Origin: Saccharospirillum sp040881935
Lineage (GTDB): Bacteria; Pseudomonadota; Gammaproteobacteria; Pseudomonadales; Natronospirillaceae
Assembly (NCBI RefSeq): GCF_040881935.1
Contig: NZ_JBBECH010000061.1
Location: 26,739 to 90,738, forward strand
Direction: 5' to 3'
DNA length: 64,000 nucleotides
Part shown: in pieces, positions 36,427 through 45,160 of the stretch
Layout of the letters: each line of letters starts with the position of its first letter
How positions within the stretch are numbered: the first letter of the stretch is position 1
Made by a program: the position numbers and the translations under genes
The notes under the pieces: generated by a model
Database searches by the model: none
What the model was told of the DNA's origin: nothing
Seen by the model: only the letters and a program-made list of their open reading frames with translations

Positions 36427-37191
36427 ATGAGTGACGCAACGTCCTGGGTATATGGCATTCATGCCTGCCAGAGTGCCTTGGAGCAGCATCCGGATCGGGT
36501 GCGCGAAATACTGTTTTTAAAGGGACGTCAGGATCAGCGCATTCAGCGCCTGCTTGATCTGGCTAAAACCCAGGGCGCGCGGTTTCGCTGGCTGGCGCGG
36601 GATGAGTTCGATCGTCTGCTGAACCGCAATGAGCTGCAGGATGCTCGTCATCAGGGCGTGTTGGTGCAAACGCTGGCCGCACCTGTGTTGGATGAGGGTG
36701 ATCTCGAAGCTCTGGTGGCCGGTCTGGATCACCCGGCCTTGTTGCTGGTGCTCGATGGCGTAACCGACCCGCACAACATCGGTGCCTGTTTACGCAGCTG
36801 CGATGCCGCCGGGGCCGATGCCATCATCGTGCCGAAAGACAAGTCCGCCAGCCTGACGCCAACGGCAGTCAAGATCGCCAGTGGTGCGGCGGATACCGTG
36901 CCTTTTGTGGTAGTGACCAACCTGGCGCGGACACTGGATGCACTGAAACAACAGGGCGTCTGGATCTATGGCACGGCCGGTGAAGCCGAAGCATCGATTT
37001 ATCAGACTGATTTAAGAGGCTCTGTAGCTCTGGTGATGGGCGCAGAAGGCGCCGGGTTACGGCGCCTGACGCGTGAGACCTGCGATGGTCTGTTCAAATT
37101 GCCCATGGCGGGGCAGGTGAGTAGCTTGAACGTCAGTGTTGCCGCTGGCGTGTGTCTGTTTGAAACCGTTCGCCAGAGATTGGTCCGGTAG
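36427..37191 (+). CDS. rlmB: 23S rRNA (guanosine-2'-O-)-methyltransferase RlmB
   Basis: A 254-residue SpoU-family methyltransferase that modifies G2251 of 23S rRNA. The N-terminal substrate domain (SWVYGIHACQSALEQHPDRV) is followed by the trefoil-knot SAM domain: motif 1 VTDPHNIGACLRSCDAAGAD, motif 2 LVMGAEGAGLRRLTRE and motif 3 LPMAGQVSSLNVSVAAGVCL. The rnr-rlmB order is the usual one. Confidence 0.96.
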   Translation: MSDATSWVYGIHACQSALEQHPDRVREILFLKGRQDQRIQRLLDLAKTQGARFRWLARDEFDRLLNRNELQDARHQGVLVQTLAAPVLDEGDLEALVAGLDHPALLLVLDGVTDPHNIGACLRSCDAAGADAIIVPKDKSASLTPTAVKIASGAADTVPFVVVTNLARTLDALKQQGVWIYGTAGEAEASIYQTDLRGSVALVMGAEGAGLRRLTRETCDGLFKLPMAGQVSSLNVSVAAGVCLFETVRQRLVR

Positions 37192-37192
37192 C

Positions 37193-37373
37193 TCAGGTTT
37201 CGGAGTTCAGCTCACCTCAATGGTATTGGCCCGCACCGGATACCGGGTATGCTTCTGTGGGGTCGGCGTTAATCCATCCGTGGAGCCTAGACCGCAGCAT
37301 CCATGCTGCGGACTTCCCCACAGAAGCATACCCGGCACCCGGTGCTAATCTCCTGGCGAACTCCAAAACCTGA
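37193..37373 (-). repeat. Palindromic GGA-hairpin element, copy E (extended)
   Basis: The core is 37233-37345 (113 bp) with 28 of 30 outer pairs. Both exceptions are G:U on the minus strand. On that strand hairpin 1 has CATGGATG on CCGCAGCA and hairpin 2 has CACGGATG on UCC/GGA. The palindrome reaches further: TCAGGTTTCGGAGTTC at 37193-37208 is matched by its complement at 37358-37373 with one difference. It fills the gap between the convergent rlmB and deoB genes. Confidence 0.88.
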
Positions 37374-37392
37374 ATAATAAAATTGGTTGCCG

Positions 37393-38634
37393 TTAAGCAG
37401 CTTCTCCGATTAGAGATTTCAAAAAGCTGGTGCCATAGTCCATCCGTCCTACCTTAAAAAACTCCGCCAGTGTCTGGCCAATGTCGGCAAAGGTTTCCCG
37501 CTCGCCCAGATTGACTGGTTTCAGGGTTTTTCCGTACACCAGCACTGGTATGTGTTCGCGGGTGTGATCGGTGCCTGGCCAGGTTGGGTCGCAGCCGTGA
37601 TCCGCCGTCATGATCAGGATGTCATTGTCCTGCATTTGTTCGAGAATCTCGGGTAGGCGAGAGTCGAAGTATTCCAGGGCGGCGGCGTAGCCGGCGACAT
37701 CCCGGCGGTGCCCGTAGGATGAATCGAAATCCACCAGGTTGGTGAAGATCAGGCTGCGGTCACCGGCCTTGCTCATTTGGGTCAGCGTCTCATCGACCAG
37801 GGCGGGTAGGCCGGTGGCTTTGAATTTTTGGGTGATGCCCACGTTGGCGTAAATGTCGGCGATTTTGCCGATGGAAATTACTTCGCCACCGGCGTCTTCC
37901 AGCTTTTTCAACACGGTTGGCGCCGGGGGTTCGACCGCCAGGTCGTGGCGATTGCCGGTACGTTGAAAGGTGTCGGCACTGTCGCCGATAAAGGGCCGGG
38001 CGATGACCCGGCCGATGTTGTATTCATCGACCAGTTCGCGGGCCACTTCACAGACTTCATACAGCCGTTCAAGACCAAAGGTCTCTTCATGGCAGGCAAT
38101 CTGGAAGACGCTATCGGCCGAGGTATAAACAATTGGTTTGCCAGTGCGGCAGTGTTCTTCACCGAGTTCCTTCAGAATCTCGGTGCCAGAAGCGTGGCAA
38201 TTGCCGAGCAAGCCGGGCAGGTCGCAGCGTTCGATCAGGGTATCGAGCAATGTTTGTGGAAATGAATTTTCCAACTCGCTGAAATAGCCCCAGTCATACA
38301 ACACCGGAACACCGGCGATTTCCCAGTGGCCACTGGGCGTATCTTTGCCGCTCGACAGCTCCCGGGCATAGCCGTAGCTGCCTTCGGTTTTTGTGGCCAG
38401 TGCCATGCCGGCAGGAACTGAGCCCCGGCTGCTTTCTGTAGCGGCGTTGACCAGCCCCAGCCGGGTCAGGTTGGGCAGGGTGAGCTTGCCAGTTCGGCCC
38501 TGGTCTGCCTTGTCTTCGGCACACCACTGGGCGATGTGCCCCAGGGTGTTGGCTCCGGTATCCCCGAAGCGGTCGGCGTCGGCGCTGGCGCCAATGCCGA
38601 ATGAATCCAGTACCAGTATGATGGCGCGTCCCAT
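37393..38634 (-). CDS. deoB: Phosphopentomutase
   Basis: About 413 residues. It converts (deoxy)ribose 1-phosphate to the 5-phosphate in nucleoside catabolism. Metal-binding segments of the alkaline-phosphatase-like fold are LVLDSFGIGASADADRFGD at the N-terminus and MTADHGCDPTWPGTDHTREH near residue 320. KDTPSGHWEIAG is the family signature. ATG 38634 follows GGAGGAAG; the upstream in-frame ATG overlaps deoC. It is downstream of deoC on the same strand. Confidence 0.96.
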   Translation of the reverse strand: MGRAIILVLDSFGIGASADADRFGDTGANTLGHIAQWCAEDKADQGRTGKLTLPNLTRLGLVNAATESSRGSVPAGMALATKTEGSYGYARELSSGKDTPSGHWEIAGVPVLYDWGYFSELENSFPQTLLDTLIERCDLPGLLGNCHASGTEILKELGEEHCRTGKPIVYTSADSVFQIACHEETFGLERLYEVCEVARELVDEYNIGRVIARPFIGDSADTFQRTGNRHDLAVEPPAPTVLKKLEDAGGEVISIGKIADIYANVGITQKFKATGLPALVDETLTQMSKAGDRSLIFTNLVDFDSSYGHRRDVAGYAAALEYFDSRLPEILEQMQDNDILIMTADHGCDPTWPGTDHTREHIPVLVYGKTLKPVNLGERETFADIGQTLAEFFKVGRMDYGTSFLKSLIGEAA

Positions 38635-38653
38635 GTCTTCCTCCCGGGCGATA

Positions 38654-39430
38654 TCAGTAGCGATCGGGTTCGGATGAACCCGCATCAGCCTGGCTCAGAG
38701 TCGCCAGCAGGTTGTTCAGCAGGCTGCTGGCGCCAAAACGGAAGGTGGCTGGGCTGACCCAGCCCGGCCCCATAATCCGGTCAGCCAGTGCCAGATACGC
38801 CTGGGCATCTTCAGTCGTTTTAATGCCACCGGCGGCCTTGAAGCCAACAGGGCGGCCGCTATCGTGAATCGCCTGCAGCATGATTTCGGCGGTTTCCAGT
38901 GTTGCATTGACGGCCACTTTGCCAGTGCTGGTTTTTATAAAGTCGGCGCCAGCCGCTATGGCAATGCTGCTGGCCTGGCGGATCAAACCGGCATCGCCCA
39001 GTTCACCGCTTTCAATGATAACCTTGAGTTGAACACCGGACCCACAGGCTGCTTTGCAGGCCGCAATCAGGTCATGACAAATCTTGTCATTGCCAGACAT
39101 CAACGCGCGGTAGGGCAGTACAACATCGACTTCGTGGGCACCGGCGGCTACGGCGTCGCGTGTCTCTGCAACGGCGCGATCGATGTCGTCGCTGCCATCG
39201 GGGAAATTGGTCACGGTCGCAACGAGAACGTCATGCAACCCTTGTGCAGCCAGTGTCTTACGGGCTGTGGCGATAAACGCCGGGTAGACACAAACAGCCG
39301 CAGGTGAACCCGACGGAGTGTTGGCTTGCTTGCACAAGGCTTCGATACGGGCGGCGGTATCGTCGTCGTTCAAACTGGTTAGGTCCATTAACCCGAGCGC
39401 TGTTTGGGCGTCACGCTGTAACGGATTCAT
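38654..39430 (-). CDS. deoC: Deoxyribose-phosphate aldolase
   Basis: A 258-residue class I aldolase that splits deoxyribose 5-phosphate into glyceraldehyde 3-phosphate and acetaldehyde. It matches the E. coli type closely: LMDLTSLNDDDTAARIEALC, VTNFPDGSDDID, the Schiff-base lysine in DFIKTSTGKVAVNAT and the second lysine in VGFKAAGGIKTTEDA. ATG 39430 starts the conserved part. It is the first gene of a deoC-deoB unit. The nucleoside phosphorylases deoA and deoD are not in the window. Confidence 0.96.
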   Translation of the reverse strand: MNPLQRDAQTALGLMDLTSLNDDDTAARIEALCKQANTPSGSPAAVCVYPAFIATARKTLAAQGLHDVLVATVTNFPDGSDDIDRAVAETRDAVAAGAHEVDVVLPYRALMSGNDKICHDLIAACKAACGSGVQLKVIIESGELGDAGLIRQASSIAIAAGADFIKTSTGKVAVNATLETAEIMLQAIHDSGRPVGFKAAGGIKTTEDAQAYLALADRIMGPGWVSPATFRFGASSLLNNLLATLSQADAGSSEPDRY

Positions 39431-39652
39431 TTTATTGTCCAAGTGGTCGGTTTTTATGGAGTTTATGCCCAATAGGGGCTAAAAACAACGCAGGGGTAGC
39501 CGTCACATACGTTATCGACACTTTTTCAACGGGAACGTTCAAGAAAACTGCGCAACCCACGATTTAATGGCAAACTGCGGTCAATTAAACGCTGTCCTGA
39601 GTCTCAATAGACGAAGGTGGCGCTTGTAACGTTTATAGTTTAGGAGAACGCA

Positions 39653-40654
39653 GTGAATAAATCGTCACAGGTGGCGACCCTTTGGGTCATCAGCGGAGTG
39701 TTGTGGCTGGGCAGCTTGGTAGCCTTGGTGTATTTCGCGATGCCGGTACTTGAGATACCGGTGTTGGCTTTGCCTGTGGGGTTACTGTTGGCTGCGGCGG
39801 GCGTGTCACTGTTGGCCCTGAACCGCAGTCAGCATCATGCGGAGGAGGCTTCCCGTGAAGTCAGTCGGATCAAGCGGACCTTGCAGGAAAGCCATCTGAA
39901 GATTGAACGTTTCGAATATGAGGGTAAACAAAGCGCCGAGCTACGCCGGTTGGTGTTGTCTTCTGCCCAGGAAAAAGACCTGGCGCTGAAAAACATGGCC
40001 AATGCGCTGAACACTGCGATGGCCGAAGTCCAGTCGCTTTGTACCTCAAGCCAACCGGACGCGCTGGAACGGATTCGGGAGAAATCAGAGCTGATGCAGC
40101 GCTATGCCGATGATTTGAAAGTGCTGGCTCGGCTGGAACTCAAATCTGAACTACCACGCACGGAAAAAATCAATTTGCTGACGGTGCTCGAGGGCTTTTG
40201 CGAGGAGTGGCTGCGTTACGGTAAGGAATACCATACCCGGGTCAGATTTGAGCATCAGGAAGATCAGCTACCACTGGTCTCCGACGTCAACTGGCTGCAT
40301 TCATTGCTGACCCGGGTGGTGTACTCGCTGATGCGGATGAATGAGGGAGGGTTGGTCCAGGTGCATCTGATCGGTTATATCGATGCGGAACTGGGCGAAG
40401 CTCTGCGCATTCGAGTCAGCGCCGAAGGCCGTCACCTGGAGCCGGATCAGCTCAGCAATGTGCTGACGCATTACACCAGCGTAATTGATAAAGGTCGCGA
40501 TGTGGGGCCGGGTTTATCGCTGGTGGTGGGGCGCAGACTGGCCCAAATGCTGGGCGGTAATCTCGATGTACTGGACGGTGACAAAGGGACCGAGGTTTTA
40601 GTGGTATTGCCGCGTAAACAGAATAATTGGCAAGAGACAGATGTGTTTGGTTGA
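39653..40654 (+). CDS. Membrane protein with degenerate histidine-kinase ATPase domain
   Basis: A 333-residue protein starting with GTG behind AGGAGA. Two N-terminal transmembrane helices (LWVISGVLWLGSLVALVYFA and LALPVGLLLAAAGVSLLAL) lead to a coiled coil and a C-terminal HATPase-like fold (VSDVNWLHSLLTRVVYSLMR, GPGLSLVVGRRLAQMLGG). In the HisKA-like helix (EKDLALKNMANALNTAMAEV) no histidine stands where the phospho-acceptor is expected, and the N box lacks the usual paired asparagines. It looks like a pseudokinase or a very divergent sensor. No response regulator is adjacent. Confidence 0.7.
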   Translation: MNKSSQVATLWVISGVLWLGSLVALVYFAMPVLEIPVLALPVGLLLAAAGVSLLALNRSQHHAEEASREVSRIKRTLQESHLKIERFEYEGKQSAELRRLVLSSAQEKDLALKNMANALNTAMAEVQSLCTSSQPDALERIREKSELMQRYADDLKVLARLELKSELPRTEKINLLTVLEGFCEEWLRYGKEYHTRVRFEHQEDQLPLVSDVNWLHSLLTRVVYSLMRMNEGGLVQVHLIGYIDAELGEALRIRVSAEGRHLEPDQLSNVLTHYTSVIDKGRDVGPGLSLVVGRRLAQMLGGNLDVLDGDKGTEVLVVLPRKQNNWQETDVFG

Positions 40655-40745
40655 GTGATGGTGATTTCTAAAACCTGTGTTCCGATTGATTAGTTCATTT
40701 TGCACTACAAGTAATAATTCCGAGCGTTTTTAGCCACAAAAGTGA

Positions 40746-40929
40746 GTGCTGGCTACCGGGTAGACCTGTCCGGGGTAGTCTGAGGCATGGACTAAAACGC
40801 CGGGAGCGTTTTAGCACGAGCGTCGCGAGCCCAAAGGGTGAACCCCATGGATGGGGTTCATATCCCGAAGCCTAGGCTCCATAGACGGATTCACGCCGAC
40901 CCCGGAGAGGTCTACCCGGTAGTCAGTGC
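40746..40929 (+). repeat. Palindromic GGA-hairpin element, expanded copy F
   Basis: 184 bp: the usual 30-bp arms (40746-40775 and 40900-40929) with a centre 71 nt longer than standard. Three of four arm differences are G:U on the plus strand. The enlarged centre holds extra perfect hairpins: CTAAAACGC/GCGTTTTAG, CGAGCG/CGCGAG-like repeats and GAACCCCA-TGGA-TGGGGTTC. The last presents CATGGATG on the plus strand. The standard motifs are degenerate here (CATGGACT and CATAGACG). It lies between two convergent genes. Confidence 0.83.
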
Positions 40930-40947
40930 GGGCTAGTAGCAAAAGGG

Positions 40948-40977
40948 CTACCCAACCGCTGACCCTCTATTGGGTAG
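40948..40977 (-). terminator. Terminator-like hairpin at the end of the M16 protease gene
   Basis: CTACCCAA (40948-40955) and TTGGGTAG (40970-40977) pair. On the minus strand the stem is followed by CCCTTTT. It overlaps the last codons of the protease gene, so it may terminate its transcript. Confidence 0.5.
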
Positions 40978-43906
40978 GGTCCAGTCGCTCTGGCAGGTTA
41001 TTAAAGGTCGGCGTAATCCAGCGGCTGGCTTCCTGAATGGTTTGTACATTGTCTGCCGTGTAAAAGCCCACCAGGTTAGTACCGCTTTCTGTGTAGTCTT
41101 CTTCCATGCCACGGCCGACCTGATGAAGAACCAGGCGTTTTGCATCGTCTCTGAGCATCTGGTTTTCGAAGTAGCGTGTAAAGCCGTCGAGACTGATCGC
41201 CTCAACAGCCGAGGCCAGGCGACGACGCGTGTTGAAGTTTGGGTTGCCATCCATAATCGCCTGCCAGTAAGTCTGGCTCAGTTCATACAAATTCTGCTCC
41301 GGAGTGGTCAGGTCATTAATCAGGCCAGCTTTGTAGCGATCAAATTCCTCGTTGCCCAAACTGCGTAACTGCTGCAGATAGCGGTTCATAAAACGATCTG
41401 AAAACAATTGCAGCAAGGCCGGGTCGGTATCCGGTGATTGAATATAGACGATCAAACCGGGCAGGTCGTCGGCCATAAAATTTTGGCTGAAAACGATGTA
41501 GCCCAGCTGTTCTTCGGTACGCATTTCCGCAAAGTAGGGCGCGCTCATGGTTCGGCCGAGCAATGAAAACAGGGCGCGTTCGCGCAGGCTGCTGTCCTGG
41601 CCCTGATAGTAGCCGAGCAAGGCGCTGTCATTGTGATCGATCGCTATTTCATGCCGGTAGCTGCGGCTTGGCAGGGCGGCAACCTGGGGTCTGACCGTTT
41701 CGGCATCTGCACTAGGAGGTATCATCGCGCTGACACGCTCTGCCAACTGCCGGGCACCGCCTTCTGTCTGATTGCCATGAATCAGCACCGTCATTTTCTG
41801 GTTGCCTAGCAGCGCATCGCGTTGCGCCAATACATCGTCCAGGGTGAGGCTTTCAAGCGCTTCCAAAAGGGCTTCCGGAGTACGATTATCGCGTATCAAT
41901 GCAGTATTCAGGCGCCGTACCATCTGGTTCAGAACCGGGTCTTCGCTGGTATTGCGCAAGCGTCGTTGTAAGTCGGACTTCAACTGTTGAAAACGAACCT
42001 CGCTGATGCCCGGGTCGGTCAGTTCCACCAGCAGGGTATCGAGTAACACGTGCAGGCGGTCGCTGTAGCCGTAAAGCCGCATTTGCAGGCCCCGCTGTGA
42101 GGCAGACAGGCCATAACCGGAGCCCGCCCGGCTGGCGGCGTAGCGAAAATCGGTCATGCCGTCATCGACCAGATCGATGAATAATTGCGTAGCGATGGCC
42201 TGATTAGCACTGGCATTGGCCTCGGGCGATTCCATCATGACGGTGATGTCGAGCTTCGGCGACAGGAAAGTTTCATCCTGTTCGAACCAGACGGTCAGGC
42301 CCGGTGCCTGGTCAATGACCAGCGGCGTATTGTTGATCAGCTCACTCTGGCGCCCGGTGAGCGGCAACACTGACAGGTCTTCGGGAATAAACAGATTCGC
42401 TTCCGGCAAGGTTAACGGCGCATCCGTGTCGGGTGTGCGCCACTGGGCGACCACAGAGCCCGACAAGGGGGTTGCCTTGTAGGGTGTCTCGTACCACTCG
42501 CTGACGGTATCGGTTTCTACCTCTGGATCCATCAACACAACCAGCGCGTTATCTGGGTTCAGATAGGATAGCCAGCGCTGAATGGTCTCTGCATCGAATT
42601 GCGTTAACTGATAAGGCCCGACCAGAAGTTGGTCGGCCGGATAATGCATTAGCCGTGTCGCCAGATGCTGGGCGGTGGCGGCCGGTGATACCTGTTCGGC
42701 AAATTCGAAGTTGATCTGGTTGATGGTCTGCAGCTCTTCATAGCGCCACTGGTTCAACCCATCCTGTTCGATGGTTTGCAGGTAATCGAACATCAGCGTG
42801 GCCACGGCCTGCCAGTTGGCCATACCCTCGGGGGTTAGTTGCAGGGCGATGTTGAAGGTATCCGGGTTGTGACTGGTGCCCGGGGCCCGGGCCGAGATGC
42901 CATCGGCCCAGCCACGGTCTTTCAGTTCAGCGAACAGGGTACCCGAACCCTGGTGATCGAGCAGGCTGGCGAGATAAGTATAAGGCTTGGTATCGAGTTC
43001 CGGCACCGTTGCGGGTACCGGGAAGCGGAACTGCAGCAGTCTCGTCTCACGGCGCGGCGCTACTTCAATTAACAGGGGCAGCTGGCTGGTTCTGAATTGG
43101 GGGGTATTCACCTCAAGGGGTTCGGAGGTGACTGAACGGATCTGATTAAAGCGACTGTCGACCCAGCTTTTCAGGGTATCGATGTCCTGTGGCCCGACGA
43201 CTGCTAATGACAGGCGGTTAGCTACATAGTGTTCGCGATAGAAATGCTGCATTCGGTTACGTAACTGGTCGTTGTTCAGCGTCTGGGCATTGCCGATTGC
43301 CAGATTGGCCGCCGGATGCTCCGGATTGACCAGCTCACGCACCGCATCTTCACGGCGACGGCTGTCGTCCTGCAGGCTGGCGGTGAATTCCGACTGTACG
43401 GCGTTGATTTCACGCTCTATGTAGTTGGCATCGAACAGGGGGGCGATGAAAAACTGGGCCAGCCGGTCCAGCGCGGGTTCCAGATGCTCGGCGTCGATAT
43501 CAAAATAATACAGGGTGTTCTCATCGGCGGTGTAGGCGTTGTTGCTGCCCCCGTTCTGTTCGATAAACCGGTGGTATTCGTCGGCATCCGGGTATTTTTC
43601 GGTACCCAGAAACAGCATGTGTTCCAAAAAGTGGGCGAGACCCGGCACGTCGGCCGGGTTGCTCCAGGAGCCCACACTGACGTTTAGGGCGGCGGCGGCC
43701 ATTTCGGCGTCCTCATCCGATACCAGTACGACGTTTAGGCCGTTCTCAAGCTCATATTGGTGGAAAACCCGGTCTTCGCGCTCACTGACAACGATGTTGG
43801 ACGGATTGTCCGCCCCGGAGTCTGAGGCGCTGGTTAGAACGAGCCCTGCGCTCGCCAGAGCAACGATGACCCCGGTAGTGATGGCGATGAGAACACCACG
43901 TTTCAT
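40967..43906 (-). CDS. Pitrilysin-like insulinase-family (M16) metalloprotease
   Basis: About 979 residues, the length of E. coli protease III. A signal peptide or N-terminal anchor (GVLIAITTGVIVALASAGLV) precedes the catalytic M16 domain with the inverted zinc motif HFLEH in GLAHFLEHMLFLGTEKYPDA and the downstream glutamate region NAVQSEFTASLQDDSRR. Three further M16-fold repeats make the closed peptidase chamber. ATG 43906 is preceded by AGGAG; upstream in-frame starts are not conserved. It probably degrades peptides in the periplasm. It is divergent from the thioredoxin-like gene. Confidence 0.9.
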   Translation of the reverse strand: MKRGVLIAITTGVIVALASAGLVLTSASDSGADNPSNIVVSEREDRVFHQYELENGLNVVLVSDEDAEMAAAALNVSVGSWSNPADVPGLAHFLEHMLFLGTEKYPDADEYHRFIEQNGGSNNAYTADENTLYYFDIDAEHLEPALDRLAQFFIAPLFDANYIEREINAVQSEFTASLQDDSRRREDAVRELVNPEHPAANLAIGNAQTLNNDQLRNRMQHFYREHYVANRLSLAVVGPQDIDTLKSWVDSRFNQIRSVTSEPLEVNTPQFRTSQLPLLIEVAPRRETRLLQFRFPVPATVPELDTKPYTYLASLLDHQGSGTLFAELKDRGWADGISARAPGTSHNPDTFNIALQLTPEGMANWQAVATLMFDYLQTIEQDGLNQWRYEELQTINQINFEFAEQVSPAATAQHLATRLMHYPADQLLVGPYQLTQFDAETIQRWLSYLNPDNALVVLMDPEVETDTVSEWYETPYKATPLSGSVVAQWRTPDTDAPLTLPEANLFIPEDLSVLPLTGRQSELINNTPLVIDQAPGLTVWFEQDETFLSPKLDITVMMESPEANASANQAIATQLFIDLVDDGMTDFRYAASRAGSGYGLSASQRGLQMRLYGYSDRLHVLLDTLLVELTDPGISEVRFQQLKSDLQRRLRNTSEDPVLNQMVRRLNTALIRDNRTPEALLEALESLTLDDVLAQRDALLGNQKMTVLIHGNQTEGGARQLAERVSAMIPPSADAETVRPQVAALPSRSYRHEIAIDHNDSALLGYYQGQDSSLRERALFSLLGRTMSAPYFAEMRTEEQLGYIVFSQNFMADDLPGLIVYIQSPDTDPALLQLFSDRFMNRYLQQLRSLGNEEFDRYKAGLINDLTTPEQNLYELSQTYWQAIMDGNPNFNTRRRLASAVEAISLDGFTRYFENQMLRDDAKRLVLHQVGRGMEEDYTESGTNLVGFYTADNVQTIQEASRWITPTFNNLPERLDPTQ

Positions 43907-44168
43907 ACTGCGCTCCTGATGACTGTGCATAATGAACCGGCTGGATGAAGCAGCGTGCACGCCGGTTATGACTCAAATGAGGTTCAGATTCACCGCTTGC
44001 CTGAATATCAGGCATCAGGCGCGTTGATCTGTGAAGACAGGGATTGTAACGGTCGGCTGTCCTGCTGTCATGGCATCACTGCTGCTGTCATCGTTGCTCT
44101 GGTATTGCGAAATGCGGTGATGTCCCAATAATGGGGGGATAAGCCAGTTTTTTGAACAAGAGGGTGCT

Positions 44169-45047
44169 ATGAACGAAGTGTACGGGCAAGAGTCAGGCAA
44201 TGTAGTGGTTGTGACCGAGCAGAACTTCCAGCATGTGATGGTTGAGGAGTCTCAACGTCGTCTGGTGGTCATGGATTTCTGGGCGGAATGGTGCGCGCCC
44301 TGCAAAGCGCTGATGCCGATCCTTGAGAAGCTGGCGGCTGAATATCAGGGCCAGTTTCTGCTGGCCAAGGTAAATGCCGATGAACAGCCTAATATTGTCG
44401 CCCAGTTCGGTGTTCGCAGTCTGCCTACGGTGGCACTGATCGTGAATGGCCAGCCGGTCGATGCCTTTATGGGTGCCGAACCGGAGTCGGCTATTCGGGA
44501 ACGTCTGGCGAAATACTTGCCCAAGCCCTGGGACAGCCTCCTGGATCAGGCCGGTGCGCTGCAGGCGGAAGGAAAACTCGATGAAGCCTTACCCCTGCTG
44601 CGCGAAGCCTACACCCTCAGCGAGGGCGAAACCGCCATCGCCTTTGCGCTGGCCGATGTCTACGTCACCCTGAACCGCGCCGAAGACGCCGAGGCCATTC
44701 TCGATAAAATGACCATGACCGAGCAAACAGAGCCGGAATACGCGGCATTGAAGTCCCGCCTGACGTTATTGCACCAGGCCGCAGAGTCACCGGAAATTCA
44801 GGATCTGCAGCGCAAACGAGACGCCGACCCGGATAACCTCGAATTGGCCTATGAACTGGCGGTGCAATACAGCCAGATCAACCGACATGCCGATGCGCTG
44901 GATACCCTGCTAGGCATTCTACGCAAAGACAAAACCTTCAAAGACGGCGAGGCACGCAAAACCTTCCTCGACATCGTCAACAGCCTGGGCAAGGGCGACC
45001 CAACCGCCGTCAAGTACCAGCGCCAGCTGTTTACCCTGCTCTACTGA
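44169..45047 (+). CDS. CnoX/YbbN-like thioredoxin-TPR co-chaperone
   Basis: A 292-residue protein. Residues 1-115 are a thioredoxin fold with FWAEWCAPCKALMPILEKL and the cis-Pro in VRSLPTVALIVNG. The rest is a TPR-like helical array (LLDQAGALQAEGKLDEALPL). E. coli CnoX (YbbN) has lost the second cysteine pattern (SQHC), while this protein keeps WCAPC and may be redox active. Family members protect proteins from oxidation and hand them to GroEL. It is divergent from the M16 protease. Confidence 0.87.
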   Translation: MNEVYGQESGNVVVVTEQNFQHVMVEESQRRLVVMDFWAEWCAPCKALMPILEKLAAEYQGQFLLAKVNADEQPNIVAQFGVRSLPTVALIVNGQPVDAFMGAEPESAIRERLAKYLPKPWDSLLDQAGALQAEGKLDEALPLLREAYTLSEGETAIAFALADVYVTLNRAEDAEAILDKMTMTEQTEPEYAALKSRLTLLHQAAESPEIQDLQRKRDADPDNLELAYELAVQYSQINRHADALDTLLGILRKDKTFKDGEARKTFLDIVNSLGKGDPTAVKYQRQLFTLLY

Positions 45048-45062
45048 TGGTGGCGAGAATTC

Positions 45063-45100
45063 GTGCTGACCACCGGATAAGCCTACCCGGCAGCCAGCAC
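45063..45100 (-). repeat. Deletion remnant of the palindromic element (copy K)
   Basis: A 38-bp inverted repeat: GTGCTGACCACCGG (45063-45076) against CCGGCAGCCAGCAC (45087-45100). It corresponds to the outer arm of copy F with the centre deleted. The three imperfect positions are all G:U on the minus strand. No GGA hairpin is left. It lies between the convergent thioredoxin and ketosynthase genes. Confidence 0.6.
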
Positions 45101-45160
45101 TTGGTGTTTTGCCTGCAGAGTCTTCCAAGAGTTTAGCGATTCTTAATTGTCAGGCCATTT

